From NCBI RefSeq assembly GCF_017498525.1, contig NZ_CP071796.1, positions 2,356,001 to 2,420,000 on the forward strand: 64,000 bases of DNA, in the 5' to 3' direction. The notes beneath the pieces were generated by a model. That model was given only the letters and a program-made list of their open reading frames with translations. It was not told the DNA's origin and searched no databases. Made by a program: the position numbers and the translations under genes. Below are positions 37,357-47,403 of the stretch, piece after piece (position 1 is the first letter of the stretch; each line of letters opens with the position of its first letter). The stretch comes from Ottowia testudinis (GTDB lineage: Bacteria > Pseudomonadota > Gammaproteobacteria > Burkholderiales > Burkholderiaceae_C).

Positions 37357-39111
37357 TCAGTGGATCGGGCGCACAGGCACGGTCAGTGCCGAAACGCCGT
37401 CGCCCGCCTCGATGGTCATCGAGAATGCCTCGCCAAAGCGCACCGGTACCCCGTACAGGTGGTCCTTCGTGTCGAACACCAGAGCCAACCGATTGCCGGC
37501 CGGCAGGTCATAGGCGATGGCATTCATGTCAAAGCTGAAATCAATGCCCTCACCCGGCTTGGCCCAATGCACGGCGCGCGCTCCGTGTGTGATGAGCGTG
37601 CCCCAGCCCGAGGGGTTCACGTCGTACAGGTAGGCCACGAGCATTCCACGCGACTGGCTGGGTCGCACTCGCAACTGGATGCGGGGGGCGCCGCGGATCC
37701 TCATGTCTTGCGCCTGCACCGGGCCTTCGTAGCGCACACCCTGGTCGCGCAGAATCATGTTTTGCTGGGCCAGCACGGGCAAACCCTTGGCCTCCAGCGT
37801 GGCCGACAGCACTGGCATGGGGCCGGTCGTCGCCACCGTGTCCAGTGCGTTGTTGATGGTATCCAGACCGAACGCGCCGCGCTGGGCGCTCAGGCTGCCG
37901 GTCTGCCCCTTGGTGCACTGGCAGGATTCGTCATAACGCACGGCGCCTCGCGGGTTGATCCACATCGACTCACTGCGGAGCTCGGGTGCCGGCCAGTCGG
38001 GCAGTGTTTCCACCACGTTGCCGAACTTGGTCTTGAGGGTGACTTTCGGCTCAGTGTCGATGGCGTTGGGCACACCCTTGAGATAGTGGTCAAACCACCG
38101 GCGGGCTTCGTCCCACACCGGATTGGCCTTGTCGAACACCGCGGCGCCCAGTTCGACCGACGCGTGGATCCCCGGCTGCAGCATGATCTTCTTGGGGGTG
38201 GTGAGCCGCGAGAACATTGCCAGCGTGGAGTTGGGCGAGAAGATGTCGTCTTGCCAGTTCTTGCCGATGAAGATGGCGGGCTGGCGGGCGTTGAGCTCGT
38301 TCACCACGCTGCTGGGTGACCGCAGCGCCGCCCAGGCCTTGAGCTCCCGCGCCTGCTGCTGCGTGGCATCGGGGTTGAGCGCAATCCTGGCGAACGACAG
38401 CACCGTCGGGTCCATGCGGCCCAGCATCTGGCCGGAGGCGGTGAGAATGCCCAGCCAGGTGGGGTTGGGCACGTCGTTGCCATACAGCTGGTCGGCCAGA
38501 TTGCCCCAGCCCGACAGCGCCGCCAGCGCGCGGATGCGGCGGTCCTTGGCGGCGCCCAGCAGCGACAGCCCGGCGCCGTAGGAAATGCCGGCCGAGCCTA
38601 TGCGCTGTGGGTCGGCCGGGGTATAGGCCAGCATGAAGTCGATGGCGGATGACACATCGCGCACATCCTCCTCGCCCGCCACACCGACCGTGCCCTCGGA
38701 GTTCCAGAACCCGCGGGTGGTGTAGGACAGACTCACGTAACCGGCGCGTGCCATGCGGTGCTGCTGGCCCAGGTATTCAAACCATTCGGCGGAGGCCCAA
38801 CTGCTGATATAGAGCAAGGAGGGGAATCTGGGCCCCGATGCCTGCCCGCTGGTGCCGGTGGCCGGCAAAAAAACGTTCGCCGCCAGCTTCAGGCCGTCGT
38901 GCGTGAGGATGCGCAAATCCTTGATGAAGCAAGTCCCGTCCTTGGGTGAGATCACGCCGGGCATCATCATTGGCGTGCTATAGAGCGTGGCCTCGGCCGG
39001 CGTCGCGTCGCGGCAGCCCAGGATCTGCTGGGCGTGCACTGAGATGGCGCAGGTCATGAGCGGCACCAGCAAGACCGCCTGTCGTGCCAGACGGTAAAGG
39101 GATGAAGTCAC
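37357..39111 (-). CDS. Secreted CocE/NonD-type (S15 family) hydrolase
   Basis: 584 residues. Signal peptide (LYRLARQAVLLVPLMTCAISVHA), then an alpha/beta-hydrolase core with a lid and a C-terminal jelly-roll domain (PSQSRGMLVAYLYDVNPSGWG), as in X-Pro dipeptidyl-peptidase S15 and cocaine esterase. The nucleophile Ser is in GSAGISYGAGLSL; the Asp is probably in WQDDIFSPNST and the His in GIHASVEL. The start is GTG at 39,111 with AAAGGAA 5 bases upstream; a longer frame lacks a signal peptide. The substrate (ester or peptide) cannot be told. Confidence 0.82.
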   Translation of the reverse strand: MTSSLYRLARQAVLLVPLMTCAISVHAQQILGCRDATPAEATLYSTPMMMPGVISPKDGTCFIKDLRILTHDGLKLAANVFLPATGTSGQASGPRFPSLLYISSWASAEWFEYLGQQHRMARAGYVSLSYTTRGFWNSEGTVGVAGEEDVRDVSSAIDFMLAYTPADPQRIGSAGISYGAGLSLLGAAKDRRIRALAALSGWGNLADQLYGNDVPNPTWLGILTASGQMLGRMDPTVLSFARIALNPDATQQQARELKAWAALRSPSSVVNELNARQPAIFIGKNWQDDIFSPNSTLAMFSRLTTPKKIMLQPGIHASVELGAAVFDKANPVWDEARRWFDHYLKGVPNAIDTEPKVTLKTKFGNVVETLPDWPAPELRSESMWINPRGAVRYDESCQCTKGQTGSLSAQRGAFGLDTINNALDTVATTGPMPVLSATLEAKGLPVLAQQNMILRDQGVRYEGPVQAQDMRIRGAPRIQLRVRPSQSRGMLVAYLYDVNPSGWGTLITHGARAVHWAKPGEGIDFSFDMNAIAYDLPAGNRLALVFDTKDHLYGVPVRFGEAFSMTIEAGDGVSALTVPVRPIH

Positions 39112-39434
39112 GGGCTTTCCTTTCAAATTGGTGTGAAGAAGAAACCGATAAATATTTAATACAAAGGTACTACGCACCTGAATGTATTTGAAAAATCGGC
39201 TCAACCCACAATCCCGTGTTTGTGGTGCGGATAAAGCGGCCAGCGTTTTCACGTGGTGACGGGAATGCTTGGGGCGTGTCCCCTGCGCATGGCGAGGCGA
39301 GGAAGATGATCAGCAGCAACCGCGCCAGCCCGCGATAGTGGCTGCCCATCTCGTCCGTCGAACTGGTCGACAGCATGCTTTTGACTGACACGCCTTTGTC
39401 GCGCACCGGCCGGCGGTGGTGCGCAGCGGCATGG
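39112..39434 (-). other. Intergenic region upstream of the S15-type hydrolase, no gene seen
   Basis: 323 bases. 39,120-39,200 is AT-rich and probably carries the hydrolase promoter. Two short open frames overlap each other and look like shadows. Nothing else recognised. Confidence 0.4.
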
Positions 39435-40559
39435 TCAGTCCAACCGCACAGCCACCTCTTCCGCCACGGCCAAGCAGCTCGTCAAGCCAGGCGATTCGAT
39501 CCCGAACAGGTTGACCAAACCCCGTACGCCATGCTCGCGCGGCCCCTGGACCACGAAGTCGGCCGCCGCCTCGCCGGGGCCACTGATCTTGGGTCGGATG
39601 CCCGCGTAGCCGGGCTGAAGGGCACCATCGCGCAACTCGGGCCAATAGCGCCGCACTTGGGCATAAAAGGCGTCGCCGCGCGCCGCGTCCACCTGCAGAT
39701 TGTCCGGCGAATCAACCCACTGCACGTCAGGACCGAACTTGGCCTGGCCGCCCAGATCGAGCGTGAGGTGCACGCCCAGGCCGCCGGGCTCCGGCACCGG
39801 ATAGACCAGGCGGCCGAAGGGCGCGCGGCCGCTCAAGGTGAAATAGCTTCCCTTGGCGCAATGCGCGCGCGGCACGTGGCGGGCGTCGAGCCCTTGCGTG
39901 CACACGGCCAGCGCCGGCGCGTGCAGGCCAGCGGCATTGACGACTTGACGCGCGGCGAGCGTGGTGTCCTCGCCATTGGCGGATACTTCAATTTTGATAG
40001 CGTCATGCGCTTGACCATCAAGCGCTGCAAGCGATTTGACCTTCGAATTCACGGCCAGCAGACCGCCCGCATGCTCCAGATCCCCCAAGAGCGACAGCAT
40101 CAAGCCATGGCTGTCCACGATGCCGGTCGATGGCGACAGCAGCGCGGCGTGGCATTCAAGCGCCGGCTCCAGCGCCTGGGCCTGCTCGCGGGTCAGCCGT
40201 TGCAGGTCGTCCACGCCGTTGGCGGCGGCGCGTTGCTGGATGGCAAGCAACTCATCCACCTGACCGGCACTGGTCGCCACGATAAGCTTGCCGCAGCGCC
40301 GGTGCGCAATGCCACGCTCCGCGCAATAGCCGTACAGCATCTGTTTACCCTGCACACACAGCCGGCTTTTCAGCGACTCCGCCGGATAGTAGATACCGGC
40401 ATGGATGACTTCGCTGTTGCGGGCGCTGGTCTGCGTGCCAAAGGTCTCGGCCGCCTCCAGCACCATCACCTCATGCCCCTGCAGCGCCAACGCGCGCGCC
40501 ACCGCCAGGCCGACCACGCCAGCGCCGATGACGACGGTGTCGACTTGGTCCGCGCTCAT
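39435..40559 (-). CDS. FAD-dependent oxidoreductase, L-2-hydroxyglutarate/D-amino-acid dehydrogenase-like
   Basis: 374 residues of the DAO superfamily. N-terminal FAD-binding [17 protein letters not shown] with an Arg/Asn-Ser segment [20 protein letters not shown], which is typical of L-2-hydroxyglutarate dehydrogenase-like proteins. Later GYAGIRPKI and FVVQGP, then the C-terminal [18 protein letters not shown]. About 15 residues at [14 protein letters not shown] come from a dispersed repeat copy (39,985-40,035) in a loop. Its ATG overlaps the stop of the upstream HDAC-fold gene (ATGA), so the two are translationally coupled. The natural substrate is not evident. Confidence 0.85.
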   Translation of the reverse strand: MSADQVDTVVIGAGVVGLAVARALALQGHEVMVLEAAETFGTQTSARNSEVIHAGIYYPAESLKSRLCVQGKQMLYGYCAERGIAHRRCGKLIVATSAGQVDELLAIQQRAAANGVDDLQRLTREQAQALEPALECHAALLSPSTGIVDSHGLMLSLLGDLEHAGGLLAVNSKVKSLAALDGQAHDAIKIEVSANGEDTTLAARQVVNAAGLHAPALAVCTQGLDARHVPRAHCAKGSYFTLSGRAPFGRLVYPVPEPGGLGVHLTLDLGGQAKFGPDVQWVDSPDNLQVDAARGDAFYAQVRRYWPELRDGALQPGYAGIRPKISGPGEAAADFVVQGPREHGVRGLVNLFGIESPGLTSCLAVAEEVAVRLD

Positions 40560-41590
40560 GCGTCGAAGCCTCGCAGAACGCGCACCGCGTTGTGGCCCAG
40601 CTCGGCCGCCGCGTAGCCGCCTTCCAGAATGAACACGGTGGGAAGCCCCAGCGCCTTCAAACGCGCGCCGAGCCGGGTGAAGTCGTCCGCCTGCAGCTTG
40701 AAGGTACTGATCGGGTCGCCGGCGAACGTATCCAGGCCCAGCGACACCACCAGCGCGTCGGCGCCTTGCCGCGCGATGCGTTCGCACGCCGCGTCCAACG
40801 CGCCGAACCACGCCGCCGCGCTGCTGCCAGCGGGCAGCGGCAGGTTGAGGTTGAAGCCAGCGCCCTCGCCCGCGCCGGTTTCGTCGTCGTGGCCCAGGTA
40901 GAACGGGTATTCGGTGCGCGGATCGCCGTGAATGCTGACGAACAGCACGTCGGCGCGTTCGTAGAAGATGCTTTGCGTGCCATTGCCGTGGTGGTAGTCC
41001 ACGTCCAGCACCGCCACGCGCGCCGCGCCGCCGTTGCGCAAGACCTGCGCGGCCACGGCGGCGTTGTTCAAGAAACAATAGCCGCCCATGAAGTCCGGCC
41101 CCGCGTGGTGGCCGGGCGGGCGCGTGGCGCAAAACGTTGCCTGCTCCCCTTTCAAGAGTGCATGGGCCGCGCTGGCGGCGGCGTCGGCACCCGCCTTGGC
41201 GGCCACCCAAGTGCCCGCGCACAAGGGGCTCCCGTTGTCCATGGAATAAAGACCCAGGCGGGCGGTGAAGTTGAGCGGCTCGACATCGCTGCGCAACGTT
41301 CGCACTGGCCAGACGGAGGGGAACGGCTGCTCGCCCGCATTGGCGGCATCCAGCGCCAGCCACTGCGCCCACGCGGTGCGCAGAAAGTCGAGGTAGCGCG
41401 GCGCATGCACCTGGCCCAGAGCGACGGCGCTGTCAATGCCGGGCGCGCGCACCGCGTGACCGCTGGCGCGCAAGGCGTCCTCGACAAACGCGGCGCGGCG
41501 GGGGGTTTCAAAACATGGCACTCGATTGCCACGAAAGATTTCGTCGCGCGGTTGATGGCTGGCTTGGAGGGGGTTGACGAAAATCAGCAT
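40556..41590 (-). CDS. Histone deacetylase-fold amidohydrolase (acetylpolyamine amidohydrolase-like)
   Basis: 344 residues with an intact zinc deacetylase site: the catalytic His pair in [20 protein letters not shown], zinc ligands Asp and His in [11 protein letters not shown] and Asp in [10 protein letters not shown], and a C-terminal EGGYAA motif. Bacterial members remove acetyl groups from polyamines or other small amines. The frame upstream of 41,590 is rejected because [15 protein letters not shown] is the family's usual start. It overlaps the downstream oxidoreductase by 4 bases. Confidence 0.9.
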   Translation of the reverse strand: MLIFVNPLQASHQPRDEIFRGNRVPCFETPRRAAFVEDALRASGHAVRAPGIDSAVALGQVHAPRYLDFLRTAWAQWLALDAANAGEQPFPSVWPVRTLRSDVEPLNFTARLGLYSMDNGSPLCAGTWVAAKAGADAAASAAHALLKGEQATFCATRPPGHHAGPDFMGGYCFLNNAAVAAQVLRNGGAARVAVLDVDYHHGNGTQSIFYERADVLFVSIHGDPRTEYPFYLGHDDETGAGEGAGFNLNLPLPAGSSAAAWFGALDAACERIARQGADALVVSLGLDTFAGDPISTFKLQADDFTRLGARLKALGLPTVFILEGGYAAAELGHNAVRVLRGFDA

Positions 41591-41811
41591 GGAGCGGACT
41601 GCACGGGGTCTGCGAAAAATGGTGCCAACACGCATGGTAGCCCGCGCGCGGGTAGGCCAGCACCGACACGCGTTGCGCCGCACAGCCTACGGCCCGCGCG
41701 CAAGGGCGCGCCTAAAGTCTGCCCTCTGCACCGGCCCGGCGCCCGCACCAAGCAAGGCCCGGCCGCTGGCAAGCATCTGTAATCCATCATCCGTCTCGAA
41801 AGGACACGTTC

Positions 41812-42396
41812 ATGACCAAATTGACCCCCTCCCTCATGGCCCTGGTGGCCGCCAGCCTGTTCGCCGGCAGCAGCTTCGCGCTGACCAAGGACGAATACAA
41901 AGCTGAAAAAGAGCGCGTCGAAGCCAGCTACAAGTCTGCCAAGGCACAGTGCGACGCGCTCAAGGACAACGCCAAGGACGTGTGTGAAAAGCAAGCCAAG
42001 GGCGACGAGAAAGTGGCCAAGGCCGAACTTGAAAACCGCTACAAGCCCAGCGACCGCAACGCCTACAAGGCCCGGGTGGCCCGCGCCGACGCCGACTACG
42101 AAGTCGCCAAGGAAAAGTGCGACGACCACAGTGGCAATGCCAAGGACGTGTGCAAGAAAGACGCCAAGGCTGCGTTTGTGACGGCGAAAGAAAACGCCAA
42201 GGTCGCCAAGGCGGCTGAAAAGCCCGCCGCGACGCAGACCGAGAAGGCCGCCAACGTGGCCGAGGCCAAGAAGGACGCTGCCGCCGAGAAAAACGAAGCC
42301 AATTACAAGGCTGCCGTGGAGCGTTGCGATCCGATGTCCGGCGCCGCCAAGGACAAATGCGTGGCCGATGCCAAGCTGAAATTCGGTCAGAAGTAA
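41812..42396 (+). CDS. Exported Lys/Ala-rich protein with three Cys-x10-Cys repeats
   Basis: 194 residues. Signal peptide (SLMALVAASLFAGSSFA), then a helical, strongly charged protein. Three repeats each contain two cysteines ten residues apart: CDALKDNAKDVC, CDDHSGNAKDVC and CDPMSGAAKDKC, separated by EKxAK-rich helices. Such proteins are often labelled TolA-like from composition only. The regular cysteine spacing suggests disulfide-stapled helical hairpins in the periplasm. AAAGGA precedes the ATG. Function unknown. Confidence 0.75.
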   Translation: MTKLTPSLMALVAASLFAGSSFALTKDEYKAEKERVEASYKSAKAQCDALKDNAKDVCEKQAKGDEKVAKAELENRYKPSDRNAYKARVARADADYEVAKEKCDDHSGNAKDVCKKDAKAAFVTAKENAKVAKAAEKPAATQTEKAANVAEAKKDAAAEKNEANYKAAVERCDPMSGAAKDKCVADAKLKFGQK

Positions 42397-42416
42397 TCCC
42401 GGCTCCACCGCTGACA

Positions 42417-42446
42417 AAAGCCGCGCCCATTGGCGCGGCTTTTTTA
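42417..42446. terminator. Bidirectional terminator
   Basis: AAAAGCCGCGCC-CATT-GGCGCGGCTTTTTT, a perfect hairpin with T-run on both strands, between two convergent genes; the thiD stop codon lies within its last bases. Confidence 0.9.
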
Positions 42447-43310
42447 TGTTGGCGTTGCGGCAGGCTTTGAAGGCTGGCGCAGCACCGTTGAACGGGGCGA
42501 AAACCCATGATTGAGCGGCCCCACGCCCTGCCCGGTTTTCACCATGGCGCCTTCCTTGATGGCGTCGAGCACGTAGCTGCGCGCCGCCTCGGCGGCCAGC
42601 CGCAGCGGCAAATCCTGCGCCAGAAACACCGCCAGCGCCGACGACAGTGTGCAGCCCGCGCCATGCAGGTTGCGCGTGGCCACGCGCTCGTGCTGCATGG
42701 TGTGCGGCTCGCCACCGCGTTCGACCAGCACATCCAGCACTTGCTCGCCCGGCAGATGGCCGCCCTTGAGCAGCACCGCGCGCGCGCCCATTTGCAGCAG
42801 CGCCTGCGCGGCGGCGGGCATGTCGCTGGCGCCGGTCACCGGACGGCCAAGCAGCAGCGCCGCCTCGTCGAGGTTGGGCGTGATCAGGACCGCGCGCGGA
42901 AACAGCTCGGCCACCAGCGTTTGCACCGCCAGCGGTTCGATCAGCGTGGCGCCGGTGGCCGAGACCATCACCGGATCGAGCACCACGTGCGGCAGCGCGT
43001 GGCGATCAATGGCCTGCGCCACCGCATGCACGATGTCGGGCGAATGCAGCATGCCCACCTTGACGGCGTGCACGCCGAGGTCGGTGGCCACGGCGTCGAT
43101 CTGCGCCGCCAGAAAATCGGGCGGCATGGCGTGGATGCCGGCCACGCCCAGTGTGTTTTGCGCTGTCAGCGCCGTGAGCGCACTCATGCCGTAGGCGCCG
43201 AGCGCGGCAAAGGTCTTGAGATCGGCCTGGATGCCCGCGCCGCCGCCCGAGTCGGAGCCGGCGATGGTCAGCACGCGCAGATATTCCTGGGTATGGTCAA
43301 GCAGTTTCAT
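42444..43310 (-). CDS. thiD: Hydroxymethylpyrimidine/phosphomethylpyrimidine kinase
   Basis: Phosphorylates HMP and HMP-P in thiamine synthesis. 288 residues of the ribokinase-like fold: [20 protein letters not shown] at the N-terminus, [20 protein letters not shown], and the nucleotide/catalytic [10 protein letters not shown] near residue 238. It is the last gene of the leftward thiamine operon, 103 bases after the thiD-thiE fusion; a dispersed repeat lies in that gap at 43,325-43,366. A second, fused ThiD domain exists upstream, so one of the two may have a shifted role such as pyrimidine salvage. Confidence 0.9.
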   Translation of the reverse strand: MKLLDHTQEYLRVLTIAGSDSGGGAGIQADLKTFAALGAYGMSALTALTAQNTLGVAGIHAMPPDFLAAQIDAVATDLGVHAVKVGMLHSPDIVHAVAQAIDRHALPHVVLDPVMVSATGATLIEPLAVQTLVAELFPRAVLITPNLDEAALLLGRPVTGASDMPAAAQALLQMGARAVLLKGGHLPGEQVLDVLVERGGEPHTMQHERVATRNLHGAGCTLSSALAVFLAQDLPLRLAAEAARSYVLDAIKEGAMVKTGQGVGPLNHGFSPRSTVLRQPSKPAATPT

Positions 43311-43324
43311 GGTCGAATCGGCCT

Positions 43325-43366
43325 TTGTCGCTTTTCTGGTCAGCGCGAGCAGCTATGAATTTGAGA
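43325..43366 (-). repeat. Dispersed repeat (partial) between thiamine genes
   Basis: GCGCGAGCAGCTATGAATTTGAGAG keeps one arm and the ATAGCTGC core (reversed). The other arm is degenerate. Confidence 0.5.
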
Positions 43367-43412
43367 GTTTGCATGGCACGCTCTGATGCCCGATGGTGAC
43401 ACAGCAAACGGC

Positions 43413-45059
43413 TCAAGTCGTCATCGCCAGCGACGGGTGTGGCCACGCAGGCACAGCCAGCGGCGGCGCGGCGCGGCCCACGGCGATGGCCGCTTGCCAA
43501 ACGGGCACGGTTCGCGACGGGTCGTCGCCCAAGCCGCGCACCACGCACACGGCGCTGGCCCCCGATTGCGCGGCTTGGCTGGCTTGCGCCGGCTCCAGAA
43601 TGCCGCCGATGGCCACCACCGGCACGCCCGCCATTTGCACCCACCAGGCCAGGTTGTCCAGCCCTTGCGGCCGCCAGGGCATGGCCTTGGTCAGCGTCGG
43701 CCAGACCGGGCCGCAAGCGACGTACCAGGGGTTCAAGCTGCGCGCCCGGCACAGCTCCCACAGGCTGTGGCTGCTGATGCCCAGCGCCAGCCCGCTGGCA
43801 CGCAATTCGGCACGGCCCGATTCGCCCAGCGCCAGCAGATCTTCCTGCCCCAGGTGGACGGCCAGGCCCTTCGCGTTGCCCGCCGCCAGCTCGGTCGCCA
43901 GCCGCCAGTGGTCGTTGACGACCAGCGTGGCCTGGGCAGCACGGCAGGCGGCCAGCGCCTGGGCATGGGTGTGACGCAGCGCGGCGGGCCAGTCCGCAGC
44001 CGGTGTATCGGGCGTCTTGATGCGCAGCTGCACCAGCTTCACGCCGGCCTGCACCACCTGTTGGACGCGCTCGGCGCTGTCGACGATGGCGTACAGGCCA
44101 AACTCATCATCTTCAAGAGAAATCGCGCTCTGGCGCTTGTCCAGCCAGCGCAAGCAGCTATCAAAATCAGAGTCATCGCCCCACGGCATGAGGGGCATCA
44201 GCGTGGCGTCGCTGGAAAACCCGGCACGCGCCGCGACCGGCCCCGCGCCCTGCCCGGCCGCGTGGCCGTGGCGCAGCGCGTGCGTGGTGGCCATCTTGGC
44301 CAGAACCAGCGCATCGGCCGCCACAAACCCGAACGCCATCGCGCACGCCGCGCTGGTGGCGAAGGTACAGCCGGTGCCATGGGTGTGGGGCGTATCGATG
44401 CGCGGCAGCGCCAGCCAGCCGCTGGCGTTGGGGGTGTCGATCCAGTCAAGCGACCAGCCGTCGGCCTGTACGCTGTCGCCGCCGGTGATGGCGAGGGCTT
44501 GCGCGCCCAGTGCGCGCAAGGCTTGCGCCAGCGCCGGCACCGTGGCCTGGCTGGAGCCCTCGCCGAGCAAGCGCCGCGCCTCGCGCTGGTTGGGTGTAAT
44601 CAGTGTCGCGCGCGGCAGCAGCAGATCGCGGTAGGCGCGCAGCACGGCATCGCCGGCAAACGCCGCGCCGGTGCTGGCCCCCAGCACGGGATCAATGACC
44701 AGCGCCACCGGACCGCGCTCGCGCAGCTTGTCGACCCAGCGCGCCACCACGGCCACGTTGTCGGCGCTGCCCAAAAGCCCCGTCTTGATGGCGGCGGGCG
44801 GCATATCGGCGGCCAGCGCGGTGAGTTGCGCATCCAGCAGGTCGGGCGCTACCGCGTCGACACGCGTCACGCCGACCGAGCTTTGCGCGGTGACGGCCGC
44901 AACCACCGGGCACAGGTGCACACCAAAGGCGCCGGCCGCGCGCTGGTCGGCGCTCAGCCCCGCGCCGCCACCGCTGTCGGTACCGGCGATGCTCCAGACG
45001 ATCGGCTTAGCTGCGTTTTCAATAGCTGCTTGCGCGCGTGGATAAAGCGCTGCGGGCAT
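43413..45059 (-). CDS. thiDE: ThiD-ThiE fusion: HMP-P kinase and thiamine-phosphate synthase
   Basis: About 548 residues. The N-terminal ThiD domain (about 20-285: SIAGTDSGGGAGLSADQRA, DPVLGASTGAAF, HGTGCTFATSAACA) is joined through a linker (about 290-325) to a ThiE-type domain (about 325-535: LYAIVDSAERVQQVVQAG, LRIKTPD, VNDHWRLA, HLGQEDL, GISSHSLWELCRA, VAIGGI), which couples HMP-PP to thiazole phosphate. The linker segment DSCLRWLDKRQSAISLED is encoded by a dispersed repeat copy (44,115-44,170). ThiE canonical residues are partly diverged (GISSHS for GVS.H). Start: ATG at 45,059; a TTG overlapping the thiG stop (TTGA) is the alternative. Confidence 0.88.
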   Translation of the reverse strand: MPAALYPRAQAAIENAAKPIVWSIAGTDSGGGAGLSADQRAAGAFGVHLCPVVAAVTAQSSVGVTRVDAVAPDLLDAQLTALAADMPPAAIKTGLLGSADNVAVVARWVDKLRERGPVALVIDPVLGASTGAAFAGDAVLRAYRDLLLPRATLITPNQREARRLLGEGSSQATVPALAQALRALGAQALAITGGDSVQADGWSLDWIDTPNASGWLALPRIDTPHTHGTGCTFATSAACAMAFGFVAADALVLAKMATTHALRHGHAAGQGAGPVAARAGFSSDATLMPLMPWGDDSDFDSCLRWLDKRQSAISLEDDEFGLYAIVDSAERVQQVVQAGVKLVQLRIKTPDTPAADWPAALRHTHAQALAACRAAQATLVVNDHWRLATELAAGNAKGLAVHLGQEDLLALGESGRAELRASGLALGISSHSLWELCRARSLNPWYVACGPVWPTLTKAMPWRPQGLDNLAWWVQMAGVPVVAIGGILEPAQASQAAQSGASAVCVVRGLGDDPSRTVPVWQAAIAVGRAAPPLAVPAWPHPSLAMTT

Positions 45060-45061
45060 AT

Positions 45062-45889
45062 TCAATTGATAAGAAACGGGTTGCCCGCCACCGGCGTCGT
45101 CGCCACGGCGAAATCCTGTTTGGCCATGACACCAGCCAGCCGCGCGGTGCGCCCGGCCTCGATGGCTTGCTTGAACGCCGCCGCCATGCGCACCGGGTCA
45201 CTGGCCTGGCTGACGGCGCTGTTCAACAGCACGGCGTCAAACCCCATCTCCAGCGCCTGCGCGGCGTGGCTGGGCGCGCCAATGCCGGCGTCGATGATCA
45301 GCGGCACGTCAGGCAGGCGCTCGCGCAGCAGGCGCAGCGCGAACGGGTTGACCAGCCCCTGGCCAGAGCCGATGGGCGCGCCCCAGGGCATCAATAGCGA
45401 GCAGCCGGCGTCCAGCAGGCGTTTGCAGGTCACCAGGTCGTCGGTGCAGTAAGGGAAGACGGTGAAGCCATCGCGCGCGAGCTGTCGCGCGGCCTCGACC
45501 AGCTCCACCGGATCGGGTTGCAGTGTGTATTCGTCGCCCACCACTTCCAGCTTGACCCAGGGCGTGTCGTACAGCTCGCGCGCCATGTGCGCCAGTTGCA
45601 CCGCCTCGCGTGCGGTGGTGCAGCCGGCGGTGTTGGGCAGCAGGCGCGCGCCCTGCGTGTGCATGGCGGCGCGGATGATCTCGACAAAGCTGTTGTCGCC
45701 GGCGGCAGCCAGTTGGCGCTTCAGCCCCACGGTGACGATTTGCGTGCCCGACGCCGCAATCGCATCGGCCAGCACCTTCGGCGAGGGGTAGCCGGCGGTG
45801 CCTAGCAGGAAGCGGCTGTTCAGCTGTACATCACCGATGCGCCAGCCGTCGTTAACCTGCGTGGTCGTTGATTCCTGATGACTATTCAT
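45062..45889 (-). CDS. thiG: Thiazole synthase
   Basis: Forms the thiazole phosphate ring from deoxyxylulose 5-phosphate, dehydroglycine and ThiS thiocarboxylate. 275 residues, TIM barrel. The Schiff-base lysine is Lys113 in [10 protein letters not shown], with [27 protein letters not shown] and the phosphate-binding [14 protein letters not shown] and [10 protein letters not shown] present. It lies between the permease and the ThiDE gene in the leftward operon. Its stop overlaps the possible TTG start of thiDE. Confidence 0.95.
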   Translation of the reverse strand: MNSHQESTTTQVNDGWRIGDVQLNSRFLLGTAGYPSPKVLADAIAASGTQIVTVGLKRQLAAAGDNSFVEIIRAAMHTQGARLLPNTAGCTTAREAVQLAHMARELYDTPWVKLEVVGDEYTLQPDPVELVEAARQLARDGFTVFPYCTDDLVTCKRLLDAGCSLLMPWGAPIGSGQGLVNPFALRLLRERLPDVPLIIDAGIGAPSHAAQALEMGFDAVLLNSAVSQASDPVRMAAAFKQAIEAGRTARLAGVMAKQDFAVATTPVAGNPFLIN

Positions 45890-45937
45890 TTCATAGCTAC
45901 CCGCGCAAGCCAGGCATGCGCCAAAGCCATTTTTGAC

Positions 45938-47365
45938 TCATAAACTCAACCACCCCTGCCGCAAGCCCAGCGCCGCCACGCCGGCCGCCAGCAGCATGGC
46001 CGCAAAGCCCCACCATTCGCGTGGCGAGAACACGCGCCGGCCGTGCTCGCGCCGCGCCCAGGCGTACAGCAGGGCGCCGGGCGCGTACAGCAAGGCGCCC
46101 AACAGCAGGTATTTGACGCCGCCCGCATACACCAGCCACACCGCGTACAGCAGCGCCAGGCCCGACAGCGCGGCATCGCGCCGGCGCAGGCCGCCATCGG
46201 CCGCGCCGTAGCCATCGCCACGCAGCGCGATCTTCATGGCGTAGCCGGCGGCCCAGGTGTAAGGCAGCAGGATCATGGCCGTGCCCAGGTTGACCAGCGA
46301 CAAATAAGTGGAGTTGCTGACCAGCGTGATCAGCAGAAACAGCTGCACGCTGCCGCTGGTCAGCCACAGCGCGTTGGCCGGCACGCCGCGCGCGTTCTGC
46401 CCCGCCAGCCAGCGCGGTGCCGAGCCGTCGCGCGCGGCGGAATACAGGGTTTCAGCCGACAACATCAGCCACGACAGCAGCGCGCCCGAGAGCGAAACGA
46501 GCAGCCCCACGCTGATCAGCCCGCTGCCCCAGGGGCCGACGGCGTGCTCCAGCACGTAGGCCATCGATGGGTTTTTCAGCCGCGCCAGATCAGGCTGCGA
46601 TAGCACGCCCATCGACAGCAGGCTGACGGCCACCAGCAGCGCCAGCACAAACAAGAAGCCCGCCAGCGTGGCGCGCCCCACGTCACCGCGCCGCGCGGCG
46701 TGGGCCGAATACACGCTGGCACCCTCGACACCGATGAACACCCACACAGTGACCAGCATCATGCCGCGCACCTGGTCGAGCACGCTGCCCAGCGCCGGGT
46801 TGGCGCGGCCCCACACGTCGGCGCGAAACACGTCCACCTTGAACGCCAGCGCCACCAGCAGCACGAACAGCCCCAGCGGCACCAGTTTGGCCACCGTGGT
46901 GATCTGGTTGATGCGCGCCGCCTCCTTGATGCCGCGCAGCACCAGCGCGTGCGTGCCCCACAGCATGACCGACGCGCAGGCCACCGCCAGCGGCGTGTTG
47001 CCGTCGCCAAACGCCGGCACGTAATGGCCCAGCGTGCTGAACAGCAGTACGTAGTAGCCCACGTTGCCCAGCACCGCCATGAACCAGTAGCCCCAGGCGG
47101 ACGAAAACCCCGTGAACGGCCCGAAGCCCGCGCGCGCATAGGCGTAGATGCCCGAATCGAGCTGCGGCTGGCGCAGCGCGAGGTTCAGAAAGACGAAGGC
47201 CAGCGCCAGCATGCCCAGCCCGGTGATGGCCCAGGCGATGGCGGTGGCGCCCACCCCGGCGCTGGCTGCAGTGTTCTGCGGGATCGAGAAGATGCCGCCG
47301 CCGACCATGGAGCCGACCACCAGGGCGGTGAGCGCGCCCAGGCGCAGTTGAATGCGAGAAGTCAT
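45938..47365 (-). CDS. APC-superfamily amino-acid/amine permease within the thiamine operon
   Basis: 475 residues, about 12 membrane helices. The N-terminal APC signature GSMVGGGIFSIPQNTAASAG and YAYARAGFGPFTGFSSAWGY resemble arginine:ornithine antiporters (ArcD/YdgI type). It stands between thiS and thiG on the same strand with gaps of only 38 and 48 bases, so it should be cotranscribed and share the TPP riboswitch control. That context allows a role in uptake of thiamine or a precursor, but the sequence resembles basic-amino-acid exchangers. No arginine-deiminase genes are nearby. Confidence 0.85.
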   Translation of the reverse strand: MTSRIQLRLGALTALVVGSMVGGGIFSIPQNTAASAGVGATAIAWAITGLGMLALAFVFLNLALRQPQLDSGIYAYARAGFGPFTGFSSAWGYWFMAVLGNVGYYVLLFSTLGHYVPAFGDGNTPLAVACASVMLWGTHALVLRGIKEAARINQITTVAKLVPLGLFVLLVALAFKVDVFRADVWGRANPALGSVLDQVRGMMLVTVWVFIGVEGASVYSAHAARRGDVGRATLAGFLFVLALLVAVSLLSMGVLSQPDLARLKNPSMAYVLEHAVGPWGSGLISVGLLVSLSGALLSWLMLSAETLYSAARDGSAPRWLAGQNARGVPANALWLTSGSVQLFLLITLVSNSTYLSLVNLGTAMILLPYTWAAGYAMKIALRGDGYGAADGGLRRRDAALSGLALLYAVWLVYAGGVKYLLLGALLYAPGALLYAWARREHGRRVFSPREWWGFAAMLLAAGVAALGLRQGWLSL

Positions 47366-47403
47366 ATCAGGGGCCGCGCGTCGTTTTTGTGGAAGAAACG
47401 ACT

